Shown one piece after another: positions 35,642-45,591 of a stretch of 64,000 nt of DNA. Origin of the DNA: Cetobacterium somerae (GTDB lineage Bacteria; Fusobacteriota; Fusobacteriia; Fusobacteriales; Fusobacteriaceae); assembly GCF_022430525.1 (NCBI RefSeq), contig NZ_CP092520.1:372001-436000 (forward strand), written 5' to 3'. Within the stretch, counting starts at the first letter, position 1, and each line of letters begins with the position of its first letter. Position numbers and translations under genes: made by a program. The notes under the pieces were generated by a model that was not told where the DNA came from, searched no databases, and saw only the letters and a list, made by a program, of their open reading frames with translations.

Positions 35642-37359
35642 ACTTTTATTTTATTCGAATATGTGGTATGCAGAATATGATGGCTTTTATGACCACAAGG
35701 TTCTTTTAAATAATTTTTATAAAGATTAATTACCTCTATATTTTCATGAGACTTTCTAAGCGTTGAATTAGAATCAAAGGAATACATCCCTTTCATTCTA
35801 GCTTTCCTAACTTCTAAATTATCTGGAATTGGTGCTCCACCACCACTTATACAACCTCCATAACATGCCATTACTTCAATAAAATCAAATGAAATCTCTT
35901 TTCTCTCTATGGCATCTAAAATTCTTTTAGCTGATCCAATACCATTTATTACGGCTACTTTAATTTTTCTTTCTCCTAAAATTATTTCTGCAGATTTTAC
36001 ATTTTCAAATCCTCTTAGATCTTTAAATTCTATAATTTCTAATTGACCATCAGTTAAAATATGACTTACCGTTCTTAGTGCTGCTTCCATGACACCACCA
36101 GAAGATCCAAAAATTCTTCCTGCACTTGATCCTAATCCCATAAATGAATCGTAAGTTAAATCATCTGGCAAAGAATTAAAATCTATATTATTCATTTTTA
36201 TTAATTTAGCAAACTCTCTTGTTGTTATAACTAAGTCTACATCTTTAATTCCATTTTCTTGCATTTCTACTCTTTCACTTTCACCCTTTTTAGCAGTACA
36301 AGGCATAATTGAAACAACATAAATATCTTCTTTAGGAATATTCAATTTATTTGAATAATAAGATTTTACTAATGCTCCAAACATTTGCTGAGGAGACTTA
36401 CAACTTGATAAATTTTTTATAAAATTTGGGTATGATTGTTCCACATAATTAACCCATCCTGGGCAACAAGAAGTAAACATTGGCAGCTCTCCTTTACCTT
36501 TTATTAATCTCTCGATTAACTCTGTTCCCTCTTCCATTATTGTTACATCTGCTGAAAAATCTGTACTAAAAACTTTATCAAACCCTAATTTTTTCAAAGC
36601 TCCAACCATTTTCGAGGTTGCATCCACCCCAGGATTAATAAAAAATTCTTCTCCTATTGTATGTTTTATCGCTGGTGCCATCTGAACAACTATATGCTTT
36701 TCTGAATTTTTTAAAAGTCTATTTAATTCTGTTACACTATTTTTTTCTGTTAAAGCTCCTACTGGACAAATTTTTACACATTGTCCACAAGAAACACACT
36801 CAGTATCTCCTAATAGCTTTCTATCTCTTATTATAATTTCTTTAGTCCCATTAGTTTCTATAACTTCATAAATTCCTAATCCTTGAACTTCTCTGCAAAT
36901 AGCGACACATTTTTCACATAAAATGCATTTATTCATATTTCTAGTTATCCCTGATGAACTATTATCTATTTCATATTTCTTTAAATCTAATAAATTTCTA
37001 TTTACTATATTATATTCAAAAGATATATTTTGTAATTCACAATCTCCTTTTGATTTCTCGCAAGTTAAACAATCATTTGGATGATTTTTCATAATCTCTT
37101 TTAATATTTCTTCTCTTTTTTTAGTTATTTCGGCAGTCTTCGTCTTTATAACCATATTTTTTTCTGGATATGTTTCACAAGATTTTAAAAGTTCTCCATT
37201 GCATTCAACAATACAAATTCCACAAACTTTTTGTGATCCTAAATCTTCATGATGGCAAAGAGTGGGTATATTTATACCCATCTCTTTACATTTTTCTAAA
37301 AGTGTTTGTGTAGACTTTATATTTGTTAAAACTCCATCAATTTCTATTTGAAAATTCAT
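35638..37359 (-). CDS. [FeFe] hydrogenase, formate-dehydrogenase-linked type
   Basis: 573 residues: NuoG-like [2Fe-2S] and His/Cys cluster region (1-125, Cys at 35/46/49/61), two [4Fe-4S] clusters (about 145-200), then the H-cluster domain. H-cluster motifs: L1 TSCCPGW (296-302), L2 MPCTAKK (352-358), L3 MACYGGCISGGG (497-508), where the usual ACPGGC has Tyr for Pro. Catalyses H2 oxidation/evolution. Encoded 10 bases after the formate dehydrogenase, so probably one complex. Confidence 0.93.
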   Translation of the reverse strand: MNFQIEIDGVLTNIKSTQTLLEKCKEMGINIPTLCHHEDLGSQKVCGICIVECNGELLKSCETYPEKNMVIKTKTAEITKKREEILKEIMKNHPNDCLTCEKSKGDCELQNISFEYNIVNRNLLDLKKYEIDNSSSGITRNMNKCILCEKCVAICREVQGLGIYEVIETNGTKEIIIRDRKLLGDTECVSCGQCVKICPVGALTEKNSVTELNRLLKNSEKHIVVQMAPAIKHTIGEEFFINPGVDATSKMVGALKKLGFDKVFSTDFSADVTIMEEGTELIERLIKGKGELPMFTSCCPGWVNYVEQSYPNFIKNLSSCKSPQQMFGALVKSYYSNKLNIPKEDIYVVSIMPCTAKKGESERVEMQENGIKDVDLVITTREFAKLIKMNNIDFNSLPDDLTYDSFMGLGSSAGRIFGSSGGVMEAALRTVSHILTDGQLEIIEFKDLRGFENVKSAEIILGERKIKVAVINGIGSAKRILDAIERKEISFDFIEVMACYGGCISGGGAPIPDNLEVRKARMKGMYSFDSNSTLRKSHENIEVINLYKNYLKEPCGHKSHHILHTTYSNKIKV

Positions 37360-37369
37360 AACTCCTCCA

Positions 37370-40030
37370 CTAAATTAACTTCTCTATTCTTACTGCTGTT
37401 ACTTTTAATTCTGGAATTCCACATTTTTCATCTATACGATCTGCTCCAGTTAATACGTTACAAGCTCCTTCTGCAAAATGAAAAGGCATAAAGAATAGTT
37501 CTTCTAATATTCCCTCATTAGGAGATACTCTCGTTAAAATTTCTCCTCTTCTAGATATAACCTTTATTATTTCTCCGCTTGTTATATTTAGCTTTCTCAT
37601 TGTTTGTGGATGTATCTCTATATATGAATCTGGAGATTTTTCGTTTAATCCATCTACTTTTCCAGTCATTGTCCTTGTATGGTAGTGATATAAATTTCTA
37701 CCATTTGTTAATAAATACGGGTACTGACTACATTGATTCTCTCCTAAAAGTTCTTGTTCTGAAGGAATAAACAATCCCTTTCCTCTCATTGGAGCATTCA
37801 TGTGCAATATCGATGTTCCTTTTTTATTTTCTCCTATAGGCCAAGGTACTCCTATTTTGTCAATTATTTTATAATTTAGTCCTTTATATTGAGGAGTTAC
37901 TTTTGCTATCTCATTTGTTATCTCTTCTGCAGATTTATAAACTTTTTCATATCCTAAAACATTCATTATATTATTTATAATTTTCCAATCAGGTTCTACA
38001 CCTTCCCTATCTACAACTTTTCTAACTCTTTGTATCCTTCTTTCAGTATTAGTAAATGTTCCATCTTTTTCAGCAAAAGATAGTGCTGGTAATACAACAT
38101 CTGCTAATTGAGCTGTTTCAGTCATAAATATATCTTGAACAATTAAAAAATCCAAAGACTCTAAAGCATGTTTTATATGATTTATATCCGGATCTGAAAC
38201 CATTGGATTTTCTCCCATTATATATAAACATTTTAATTGATGATGCGAAGCTCTATGCATCATCTCTGGAATAGTATATCCAATTTTATCATTTAATTTA
38301 ACTCCCCATTCTTTTTCAAATTTAGTTTTTACTTCTGGGTTATAAACTTTTTGATATCCTGGATATGAATCTGGAAGGCCTCCCATGTCACAAGAACCTT
38401 GGACATTATTTTGACCTCTTAAAGGATTGATTCCACCAAATTTAATCCCTATATTTCCACATAATAAAGCTAAATTAGATAGGCTCATTACTCCATTAGT
38501 CCCTGCTTTATGTTGAGTTATTCCCATAGCATAAAAAATTGATGCTACATCACTTGAATAAATTCTCGCAGCTTTCTCTATTAACTCTTTAGGTACTCCA
38601 CATATATTACTTACATATTCTGGTGTATATTTTTCTACTAATTTTACTAATTCATCGAAATTTTCTGTATTTTTCTTTACATATTCCTTATTATACAAAT
38701 TCTCTTTTATTATTATATGAATCATTCCATTAACAAGAGCAATATTTGTTCCTAAATTTAATTGCAGAAATACATCTGCGTCATCAGCTAAATCGATCAT
38801 TCTTGGATCGGCAACAATCACTTTTGCGCCATTTAATTTAGCTGTTTTTATTTTAGATCCTATAACAGGGTGATTCTCTCTAGGATTTGACCCTATTATA
38901 AAGATAACTTTTGAGTCTACAACTTCTTCTATACTATTAGTCATAGCTCCACTTCCCAACGTAGTTGCTAACCCGGCAACCGTTGAACTGTGTCAAAGAC
39001 GAGCGCAATGGTCAACATTATTTGTTCCAATTACTGCTCTAAAAAGCTTTTGAAAAATATAATTATCCTCATTTGTGCATCTTGCTGAAGTTAGTCCTCC
39101 AAAAGAATCTGAACCATATTTCTCTTTAATTTCCATTATATTTTTTTGAATAAGATTGTAAGCTTCTTCCCACGATGATGCTTCTAGTTTACCATTTTTT
39201 CTTATATATGGTGTATTTATCCTATCTGGATGATTTACAAACTTATAACCAAATTTACCTTTTACACATAGTAGTCCATCATTAGGAGCTACATTTGCTG
39301 GTTTTGCTTCAACTATCTTATTATCTTTAACTAAAAAATCAATTTGACATCCTACACCACAATATGAACAAGTAGTTCTAACACTTTTAGTTTCCCATGA
39401 TCTATATTGTTCTTTTTCCTTTGGTAATAAAGCTCCTACAGGACATACACTCACACAATTTCCACAAGACATACATTTAGTATTATTAACTTTCTCTTCT
39501 TTTATAGGACCTGCATATTTCCTTCCATTTTCTTCCTTAATTTCTAATATATTACTTCCTTGTAAATTTTTACAAATTTCCACACATTTTCCACATGCTA
39601 TGCATTTATTAGGATTTATTACATAAAATGGATTGGAATTATCTATTAATAAACTTTCCTTAAAATCATTCTTATTTTGATGAACTTCATATTCATAACA
39701 ATAATCTTGTAATTTACATTCCCCTGATTTTTTGCATCCTAAACAATCTAAAGCATGTTCTTTAATTATATTCTCCAATATCTCTTTTCGTTTTTTAAGC
39801 ACTAATTCACTATGAGTTTTTATTGTAGAATTATCTTTTAGCATAGTTTTACAAGCTTTCTCTAACTTGCCATCTACTTCTACAACACATATTCCACATT
39901 CTTGTTCATTTTTTTTTATTCTTTCATCATGACATAATGTTGGAATTGTTATACCCAAATCACTTAAAAAGTCTAAAAGAGTTTTGTTTTTTATAAAATT
40001 ATACTCTTTTTTATTGACCTTTATACTCAA
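37370..40030 (-). CDS. fdhA: Selenocysteine-containing formate dehydrogenase catalytic subunit
   Basis: Oxidises formate (or reduces CO2) at a Mo/W bis-pterin site. One 886-residue protein read through an in-frame TGA at 38995-38993, which encodes Sec346 in the classic VDHCARL-Sec-HSSTVAGL context. A SECIS-like hairpin lies at 38985-38957. N-terminus: NuoG-like [2Fe-2S]/[4Fe-4S] region (1-210); catalytic domain with C221/C224/C228 cluster; C-terminal dinucleotide-binding domain. Start TTG 40030 follows GGAGG. Standard gene callers would split it at the TGA. Confidence 0.95.
38957..38985 (-). promoter_or_regulatory. SECIS-like hairpin for selenocysteine insertion
   Basis: Minus strand, starting 8 bases after the TGA: lower helix CAACG / CGTTG and upper helix GTTGC / GCAAC around loop CGGGTTA, with TA bulged on the 3' side. 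Position, coding location and a G/T-containing apical loop match bacterial fdhF SECIS elements. No selA/B/C is in the window. Confidence 0.85.
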
Positions 40031-40287
40031 TTTTTTCCTCCTTAAAAATATTACTAACCTTAATGAGTATAAAGTTTTTTCTTTTTATAAAAAATATCTT
40101 TTAGTCACTTTTTTTATAGTAAAAAATAATACTATTTTTTTCACAAATTACTTTTTTACAATTTTCGTACATATAAATAAAATATTTTTTTAAAAAAAGT
40201 ACTTTTTTTCACTTTTTTTTAGAGAAAAAGATTGTTTTTAAAAAAAATATAATATATTATAATAAATAAAATTTAGGAAGTGATTTT
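40031..40287. promoter_or_regulatory. Divergent control region, formate dehydrogenase / AraC-type regulator
   Basis: 257 bases, extremely A/T-rich. On the minus strand a -10 TATACT (40071-40066) lacks a good -35, as at activator-dependent promoters. An inverted repeat ATAGTA / TACTAT (40116-40135) and repeated CACTTTTTTT or GTACTTTTTTT tracts are candidate sites for the divergently encoded AraC-type regulator. On the plus strand TTGTTT (40232-40237), 17 bases, TATTAT (40255-40260) is the likely regulator promoter. Confidence 0.55.
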
Positions 40288-41532
40288 ATGAATCAAAATA
40301 TTATTTACAAATTAGAGGATTTAATAAAAAATAATAATAAAACTCTTTTTTATGAATATTTAAAAATTCTTAATCTATATAAATTTTTTATCGAAAGTGT
40401 TCAAGAATTTGTTTTAGAAGATCAATTAGAAATAATTACATTTTTTCATGAAAAAGCTTTAAATAAAAATTTTAATATTTATGATATTTTAAATAAAAAA
40501 GAATCTTCAATTTTTATAACTAATAAAACAAAAGAAAAAAACTTTAAGCTAGCTTTAGAATATTATCAAAATAGAACCCTTTATTCTTTAGATTCATGTC
40601 AAAGTATAGATGCAATCAAGAAAACCAATAAATATACGTATTCTGTTATTGATTTTTTAGTTAAAAATACTTCTTTAATATCTAATGTTTATGATTTTAA
40701 TAAAGAGATGTTCCAAGAAAAATTAGAATATTTTTCTTCTGATAAAGAATTTTATGAAATATACTCTGATAAATATTGTGATATTATTTTAATTAAAAAA
40801 AATTTTTTTCAAGAATTTAATCCTTCTTTATTTTCTAGTTTTGGTTTAACTTTAAGATTTTGCGAATTAGGACAAATAGGTTTTAAAAAAGATACTATAA
40901 TATTAAATGAAAATGAAGCCCTTGTAACAAATGGAATATCTTTAGGTCAATATAAAGTATTAACAAACGAAATTAACTATCTTACTATACACATAAAAGA
41001 TAAATTTCTTAAAGATTTTAATATAAAAGATATTAATTATTCTATGAAAAAACTACCTTGGAAAATTGAAAAAAAATCTTCCTTACTTTTTGAAACTTTA
41101 AATACTTTAAAAAATAATAAAATTCTCATTTTAAATTTTCTAACAAAAATAATGCTTGAGCTTTTAAATGAAAAAAATAGCTTAGATTTTAAAGTACTTT
41201 CTGAAAATAATATTATAAAAATAACTAAATTCATTGATAATAATCTTGATAATCCTAGTTTGTCAATAAACTACTTACAAAATATATTTGGTTTTAATAA
41301 AAATATTTTAATTCAACTTTTCAAAAAAAATTACAATATTTGTCCATCTAAGTATATTATAAATAAAAAGCTTGAATATGCCTCTACTCTTCTTATAGAA
41401 ACTGAATTATCTGTAACAGAAATTGCATCTAAATTAAATTTTTCAAATTCTAGTAAATTTTCCTTAAATTTTAAAGGTAAATTTTTATATACGCCTTTAC
41501 AATTTAGAAAAAAATATAAAGAACTTAAGTAA
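40288..41532 (+). CDS. AraC-family transcriptional regulator
   Basis: 414 residues. C-terminal double helix-turn-helix (about 310-414) with LSVTEIASKLNFSNSSKFSLNFKGKFLYTPLQFRKKY, typical AraC. The 300-residue N-terminal part is unlike known sensor domains that I can recognise and has no membrane segment. Divergent from the formate dehydrogenase/hydrogenase/mobA operon, so probably its regulator; inducer unknown. Confidence 0.83.
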   Translation: MNQNIIYKLEDLIKNNNKTLFYEYLKILNLYKFFIESVQEFVLEDQLEIITFFHEKALNKNFNIYDILNKKESSIFITNKTKEKNFKLALEYYQNRTLYSLDSCQSIDAIKKTNKYTYSVIDFLVKNTSLISNVYDFNKEMFQEKLEYFSSDKEFYEIYSDKYCDIILIKKNFFQEFNPSLFSSFGLTLRFCELGQIGFKKDTIILNENEALVTNGISLGQYKVLTNEINYLTIHIKDKFLKDFNIKDINYSMKKLPWKIEKKSSLLFETLNTLKNNKILILNFLTKIMLELLNEKNSLDFKVLSENNIIKITKFIDNNLDNPSLSINYLQNIFGFNKNILIQLFKKNYNICPSKYIINKKLEYASTLLIETELSVTEIASKLNFSNSSKFSLNFKGKFLYTPLQFRKKYKELK

Positions 41533-41546
41533 GATTATTATTTATT

Positions 41547-41575
41547 TTGATATTTTTCCTTTTTTTATATATAAT
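41547..41575 (+). promoter_or_regulatory. Promoter of glutaminase gene
   Basis: -35 TTGATA (41547-41552), 17-base spacer, perfect -10 TATAAT (41570-41575). The start codon is 35 bases downstream. Confidence 0.75.
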
Positions 41576-41610
41576 CATAAGTAAGAATTACATAATTATG
41601 GAGGATGCTT

Positions 41611-42528
41611 ATGAAAAGTTTTTTAGAAGGTGTTATTAATAGAAACAAATATATGTGTGAACTCGGAAAAGTAGCTGATTATATTCCTGGTTTATCTACG
41701 GCTGATAAAAATCACCTAGGTATATGTATAATAGATACATCTGAAGAAAGTGTTATAGCAGGAGATGCTGATGTTAAATTTACTCTTCAAAGTATTTCAA
41801 AACCTTTAACTCTAATGTTAGCTCTACTTGATAGAGGAGAAAAATATGTTTTTTCTAAAGTAGGAATGGAACCTAGTGGTGATGCTTTTAATTCCATTCG
41901 AAAATTAGAAACTGGCAGAATGAGAAAGCCATTTAATCCCATGATTAATGCTGGTGCTATTGAAGTATGTTCTATGATAAAAGGAAAAGATAGTAATGAA
42001 AAATTTGATAGAGTTCTAAATTTTATTAAACTAATATCTGAAAATAATGATTTAAAAGTTAATGAAGAAATTTATAGAGGTGAAAAAGAAACTGGAAATA
42101 AAAATCGTTCTATGGCTTATTTTTTAAAAGGTGAAGGACTTATTGCTGGAGATGTTGAAGATGTTTTAGACATTTATTTTAAGCAGTGTTCTATTGAAGT
42201 TACTGCTATTGATTTAGCTAAAATTGGATTGTTTTTAGCTAGAGGAGGCATTCTAAAAAATGGAGATCGAATAGTTAGTGAACACATTGCTACTATTGCT
42301 AAAACACTTATGACAACTTGTGGAATGTACGATGGTTCTGGAGAATTCGCAATAAAAGTTGGTGTTCCTTCAAAATCTGGTGTGGGTGGAGGAATTTTAT
42401 CTGTTGTTCCTGGAAAAATGGGAATTGGAGTTTTTGGTCCATCTTTAGATCTTAAAGGTAATTCTATCGGTGGAATTGCTGTTCTTGAAGAAATCGCAGA
42501 AAATTTTAAATTTAGTATTTTTAATTAA
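41611..42528 (+). CDS. glsA: Glutaminase A
   Basis: Hydrolyses glutamine to glutamate and ammonia. 305 residues, serine-beta-lactamase-like fold with S61-x-x-K64 (SISK). Other motifs: KNHLGICI near the N-terminus, NPMINAGAIE, and SGVGGGILSVVPGKMGIGVFGPSLD. Start ATG 41611 chosen over ATG 41605 because GGAGG abuts the latter. May supply ammonia or glutamate carbon in this amino-acid-fermenting lineage. Confidence 0.95.
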   Translation: MKSFLEGVINRNKYMCELGKVADYIPGLSTADKNHLGICIIDTSEESVIAGDADVKFTLQSISKPLTLMLALLDRGEKYVFSKVGMEPSGDAFNSIRKLETGRMRKPFNPMINAGAIEVCSMIKGKDSNEKFDRVLNFIKLISENNDLKVNEEIYRGEKETGNKNRSMAYFLKGEGLIAGDVEDVLDIYFKQCSIEVTAIDLAKIGLFLARGGILKNGDRIVSEHIATIAKTLMTTCGMYDGSGEFAIKVGVPSKSGVGGGILSVVPGKMGIGVFGPSLDLKGNSIGGIAVLEEIAENFKFSIFN

Positions 42529-42539
42529 AAGGAGTTATT

Positions 42540-43502
42540 ATGTTTAAATATTTTGATCATAAAGTTATAAAAACAGCTCTAGCTTCTTTTTTATCTTATT
42601 ATCTTGCTGATTATTTTGGCATAAAATATGGCCTTACTGCGAGTATTATCGCTATTATTTCCATTCAAGCAACTAAAAGTGATAGTATAAAAATTACAAT
42701 CGAGCGGTTTTTTGCAGTTATCTTAGGAATGTCTCTTTTTATATTATTATCATCATTTTTAGGATACCATTATATCACCTTAGGAATTTTTATTCTTCTT
42801 TTTATGCCATTATGCATCAAATTTAGAATTGTTCAAGGTTTTTTAGTTACTACTGTATTAGCCACACATATTCTAAGTGAAAAATCAATCTCTTTAGATT
42901 TTTTACTTAATGAATTTTATGTTTTAATTTTAGGACTATCTGTTGGAAATATTTTAAATCTTTATATGCCAACTAATTCTAAAACAATCGATTTAATTAA
43001 AATGAAAGTCGATTTAATTTTAAAGCAAATTCTTTCTGATATTTCTGAAAGTTTAAAATGTAGTTGTGTATCTGTAAATGAAGATAAAAATTTTAAATCT
43101 TTAAAAGCTACTATAGAAGAAGGACGTAAATTTTCTTTATTAGACTATGATAATTCCTTATTTGATAAATGTAATGAAAATTTAAACTTTTTCTCTATGA
43201 GAAGAAGACAATATAGAATTTTAACTAGAATGAGAACATGCTTTAAAAGATTATACATTACTCATGAATATAGTCTAATTATTGCTGATTTCATTAGTAA
43301 AGTTTCAGAAAATGTTGAAGTTGATAAAAAAACTACTCCATTAATTAAAGAGCATAAAGAATTAAAAGAATTATTTTCAAACTTTCCTCTTCCTAAAACC
43401 AGAGCAGAATTTGAAAATAGAGCCACTTTATTTCAACTTTTACAAGAAATGGAAGAATTTCTTAATGCTAAAATTGAATTTAAAAAAGATTATGATAATT
43501 AA
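42540..43502 (+). CDS. FUSC/aromatic-acid-exporter-like membrane protein
   Basis: 320 residues: six hydrophobic segments in the first 150 residues (TALASFLSYYLADYFGIKYGLTASIIAIISIQ), then a charged cytoplasmic helical region of about 170 residues. This is the DUF939-type YqjA-like layout. Transport substrate unknown. It follows glsA by 11 bases and precedes moaA by about 28, likely one transcript. Confidence 0.75.
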   Translation: MFKYFDHKVIKTALASFLSYYLADYFGIKYGLTASIIAIISIQATKSDSIKITIERFFAVILGMSLFILLSSFLGYHYITLGIFILLFMPLCIKFRIVQGFLVTTVLATHILSEKSISLDFLLNEFYVLILGLSVGNILNLYMPTNSKTIDLIKMKVDLILKQILSDISESLKCSCVSVNEDKNFKSLKATIEEGRKFSLLDYDNSLFDKCNENLNFFSMRRRQYRILTRMRTCFKRLYITHEYSLIIADFISKVSENVEVDKKTTPLIKEHKELKELFSNFPLPKTRAEFENRATLFQLLQEMEEFLNAKIEFKKDYDN

Positions 43503-43530
43503 TCTTTAAACCTATTATAAAGGAGTGCCC

Positions 43531-44511
43531 ATGTTAGATAAAAATAAAAGACAAATAAATTACTTAAGATTGTCTATAACAGATCATTGTAACTTAAGAT
43601 GTCAGTATTGTCTTCCTGAAAAAGATACAAACTTTTATAATAATTGTGATCTATTAAGTAGTAAGGAGATAGAAAAAATTGTTAGAGCTTTTTCTTTAAT
43701 TGGTATAAAAAAAATTAGAATAACAGGTGGCGAACCTTTAGTTAGAAAAGATTTTAATGAAATTTTGGAAAAAATAAATCATATTAAAGGAATTGAAAAA
43801 ATCGCTATCACTACAAATGGATTTCAACTTTTGGAAAATTTAGATTTATTTAAAAAAAATGGATTAAATAGAATTAATATAAGTTTAGATAGTTTAAATG
43901 CTAAAAAATATAATGAAATTACTCGTGGCGGTGATTTTGATAAAATTTTTAAAACTATTAAAGAAGCAACTTTAAAAAATTTTGAAAAAATACGTTTAAA
44001 TGTTGTTATCATGGAAGGTATCAATGATAATGAAATTTTAGACTTTGTCAATTTAACTAAATATTTAGATATTGGTGTACGTTTTATTGAAATAATGCCA
44101 ATTGGAGAAGGTAAAAAATTTACTTCTGTTAAGAATTCAGACATTTTAAATCTTATAAAAAAACATTATTTATTAGAAAAAAATTCGAATCTCTCTACTG
44201 ACGGACCTGCTTCTTATTATAAAGTTTCTGGATTTATAGGAGAGGTTGGTTTCATTAGTCCTCTTTCAAATAGATTCTGTGATAGTTGTAATCGAGTTAG
44301 AGTAACTTCTAACGGATTTTTAAAACTATGCTTACATTATAATAAAGGAATTGATTTAATGCCATATTTAAAAGATGAGACTTCTGTAGAAACTTTAGCG
44401 ATGATTATTGAGAAAGCTATCTACGATAAAAAACCAAAAGAACATCACATGAATAATAGTGAGAATATCAACGATATAGAATCAAAGGGTATGAACAAAA
44501 TAGGAGGATAA
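43531..44511 (+). CDS. moaA: GTP 3',8-cyclase MoaA
   Basis: First step of molybdenum cofactor synthesis (radical-SAM cyclisation of GTP). 326 residues. SAM cluster C20-x3-C24-x2-C27; C-terminal substrate cluster FCDSCNRVRVTSNGFLKLC; C-terminal Gly-Gly tail that activates MoaA. Start ATG 43531 with AGGAG upstream; the GTG six bases earlier is less likely. moaC, moaE and mogA are not in this window. Confidence 0.95.
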   Translation: MLDKNKRQINYLRLSITDHCNLRCQYCLPEKDTNFYNNCDLLSSKEIEKIVRAFSLIGIKKIRITGGEPLVRKDFNEILEKINHIKGIEKIAITTNGFQLLENLDLFKKNGLNRINISLDSLNAKKYNEITRGGDFDKIFKTIKEATLKNFEKIRLNVVIMEGINDNEILDFVNLTKYLDIGVRFIEIMPIGEGKKFTSVKNSDILNLIKKHYLLEKNSNLSTDGPASYYKVSGFIGEVGFISPLSNRFCDSCNRVRVTSNGFLKLCLHYNKGIDLMPYLKDETSVETLAMIIEKAIYDKKPKEHHMNNSENINDIESKGMNKIGG

Positions 44512-44512
44512 C

Positions 44513-45553
44513 ATGGGAAAAGTTATAGCAATTTGTATAAGTGAAAATAAGGGGACTGAAAAAGTTGTTGTTGAAAGTGGAGTTTTGATTGAAAACTTTG
44601 GATTAGAAAAAGATGCTCATGGAGGAAATTGGCATAGACAAATTAGTTTATTAGAACTTGAAAAGATTGATGATTTCAATAATAAGGGGGGAAATGTTGA
44701 TTTTGGAGCTTTTGGAGAAAATCTAATAATTCAAGGTATAGACTTAAAAAATCTTGCCGTTGGTAGCATACTACAAATTGGTACATCTCTTCTTGAAATA
44801 ACTCAAAAAGGAAAACAATGTCATCATCACTGTAAAATATACCACAGAGTTGGAGATTGTATAATGCCTCGTGAAGGTGTTTTTGCAAAAGTATTAAAAG
44901 GAGGAATTATTTTTCCAAATAATGAAATTAAAATAATCAAATCTCCTATAACATTAGAAGCTTGCGTTGGTTCATATTCTGAAGCTATTACTGCCATAAG
45001 TAAAGGAGCTAATAGAGTTGAGCTTTGCGAAAATCTATTTGAAGGTGGAACAACTCCATCTTATGGAACTATTAAAAAAATTAGAGAACTTGCTATTCCT
45101 GCTTTTGTAATGATTAGACCTAGAGGTGGAGATTTCTGCTATTCTCAAGCTGAAATTGAAATTATGAAAGAGGATATTAAGGTTTGTAAAGAGCTTGGTG
45201 TACTTGGAGTTGTTTTTGGCGTTTTAACAAAAGATAATAAAATTGATTATCCTCTTTTAAAAGAGCTTGTTGAACTTTCAAAGCCAATGAGCATAACTTT
45301 CCATAAAGCTATTGACGAAATCGAAAATCCAGAAAATGAAATATTGAAACTAGCAGAAATTGGAATAGATCGAATTTTAACCTCTGGTAAAAAAGCTACT
45401 GCCTTTGAAGGAGCTGAACTTTTAAATAAATTTATTAAAATTGCTCAAGATAAAATAAAAATTATCGTATGTGGTGGAGTAACATCTGATAATTTTGAAG
45501 AAATTAATAAATTAATTCCTAGTACAGAATATCACGGTAAAAAAATAGTTTAG
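44513..45553 (+). CDS. MOSC domain fused to CutC-family domain
   Basis: 346 residues in two parts. 1-140 is a MOSC domain with the conserved Cys C103 (GKQCHHHC) and CIMPREGVFAKV, a sulfur/Moco-associated fold. 146-346 is a complete CutC-like TIM barrel (LEACVGSYSEAITAISKGANRVELCE, EGGTTPSYG, VMIRPRGGDF, ending STEYHGKKIV). CutC was named for copper homeostasis but its function is unsettled. The single uninterrupted frame starts two bases after the moaA stop, tying it to Moco synthesis. Confidence 0.88.
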   Translation: MGKVIAICISENKGTEKVVVESGVLIENFGLEKDAHGGNWHRQISLLELEKIDDFNNKGGNVDFGAFGENLIIQGIDLKNLAVGSILQIGTSLLEITQKGKQCHHHCKIYHRVGDCIMPREGVFAKVLKGGIIFPNNEIKIIKSPITLEACVGSYSEAITAISKGANRVELCENLFEGGTTPSYGTIKKIRELAIPAFVMIRPRGGDFCYSQAEIEIMKEDIKVCKELGVLGVVFGVLTKDNKIDYPLLKELVELSKPMSITFHKAIDEIENPENEILKLAEIGIDRILTSGKKATAFEGAELLNKFIKIAQDKIKIIVCGGVTSDNFEEINKLIPSTEYHGKKIV

Positions 45554-45559
45554 AATATA

Positions 45560-45591
45560 AAAATGACGGAATTTGTACTTTCCGTCATTTT
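45560..45591 (+). terminator. Terminator after MOSC-CutC gene
   Basis: 12-bp stem AAAATGACGGAA / TTCCGTCATTTT, 8-base loop, then TTTATTATATTTTTC. Confidence 0.88.

Noticed and set aside
38993-38995. Nonsense mutation or frameshift in formate dehydrogenase
   Set aside because: Position equals the known Sec site and a SECIS-like hairpin follows.
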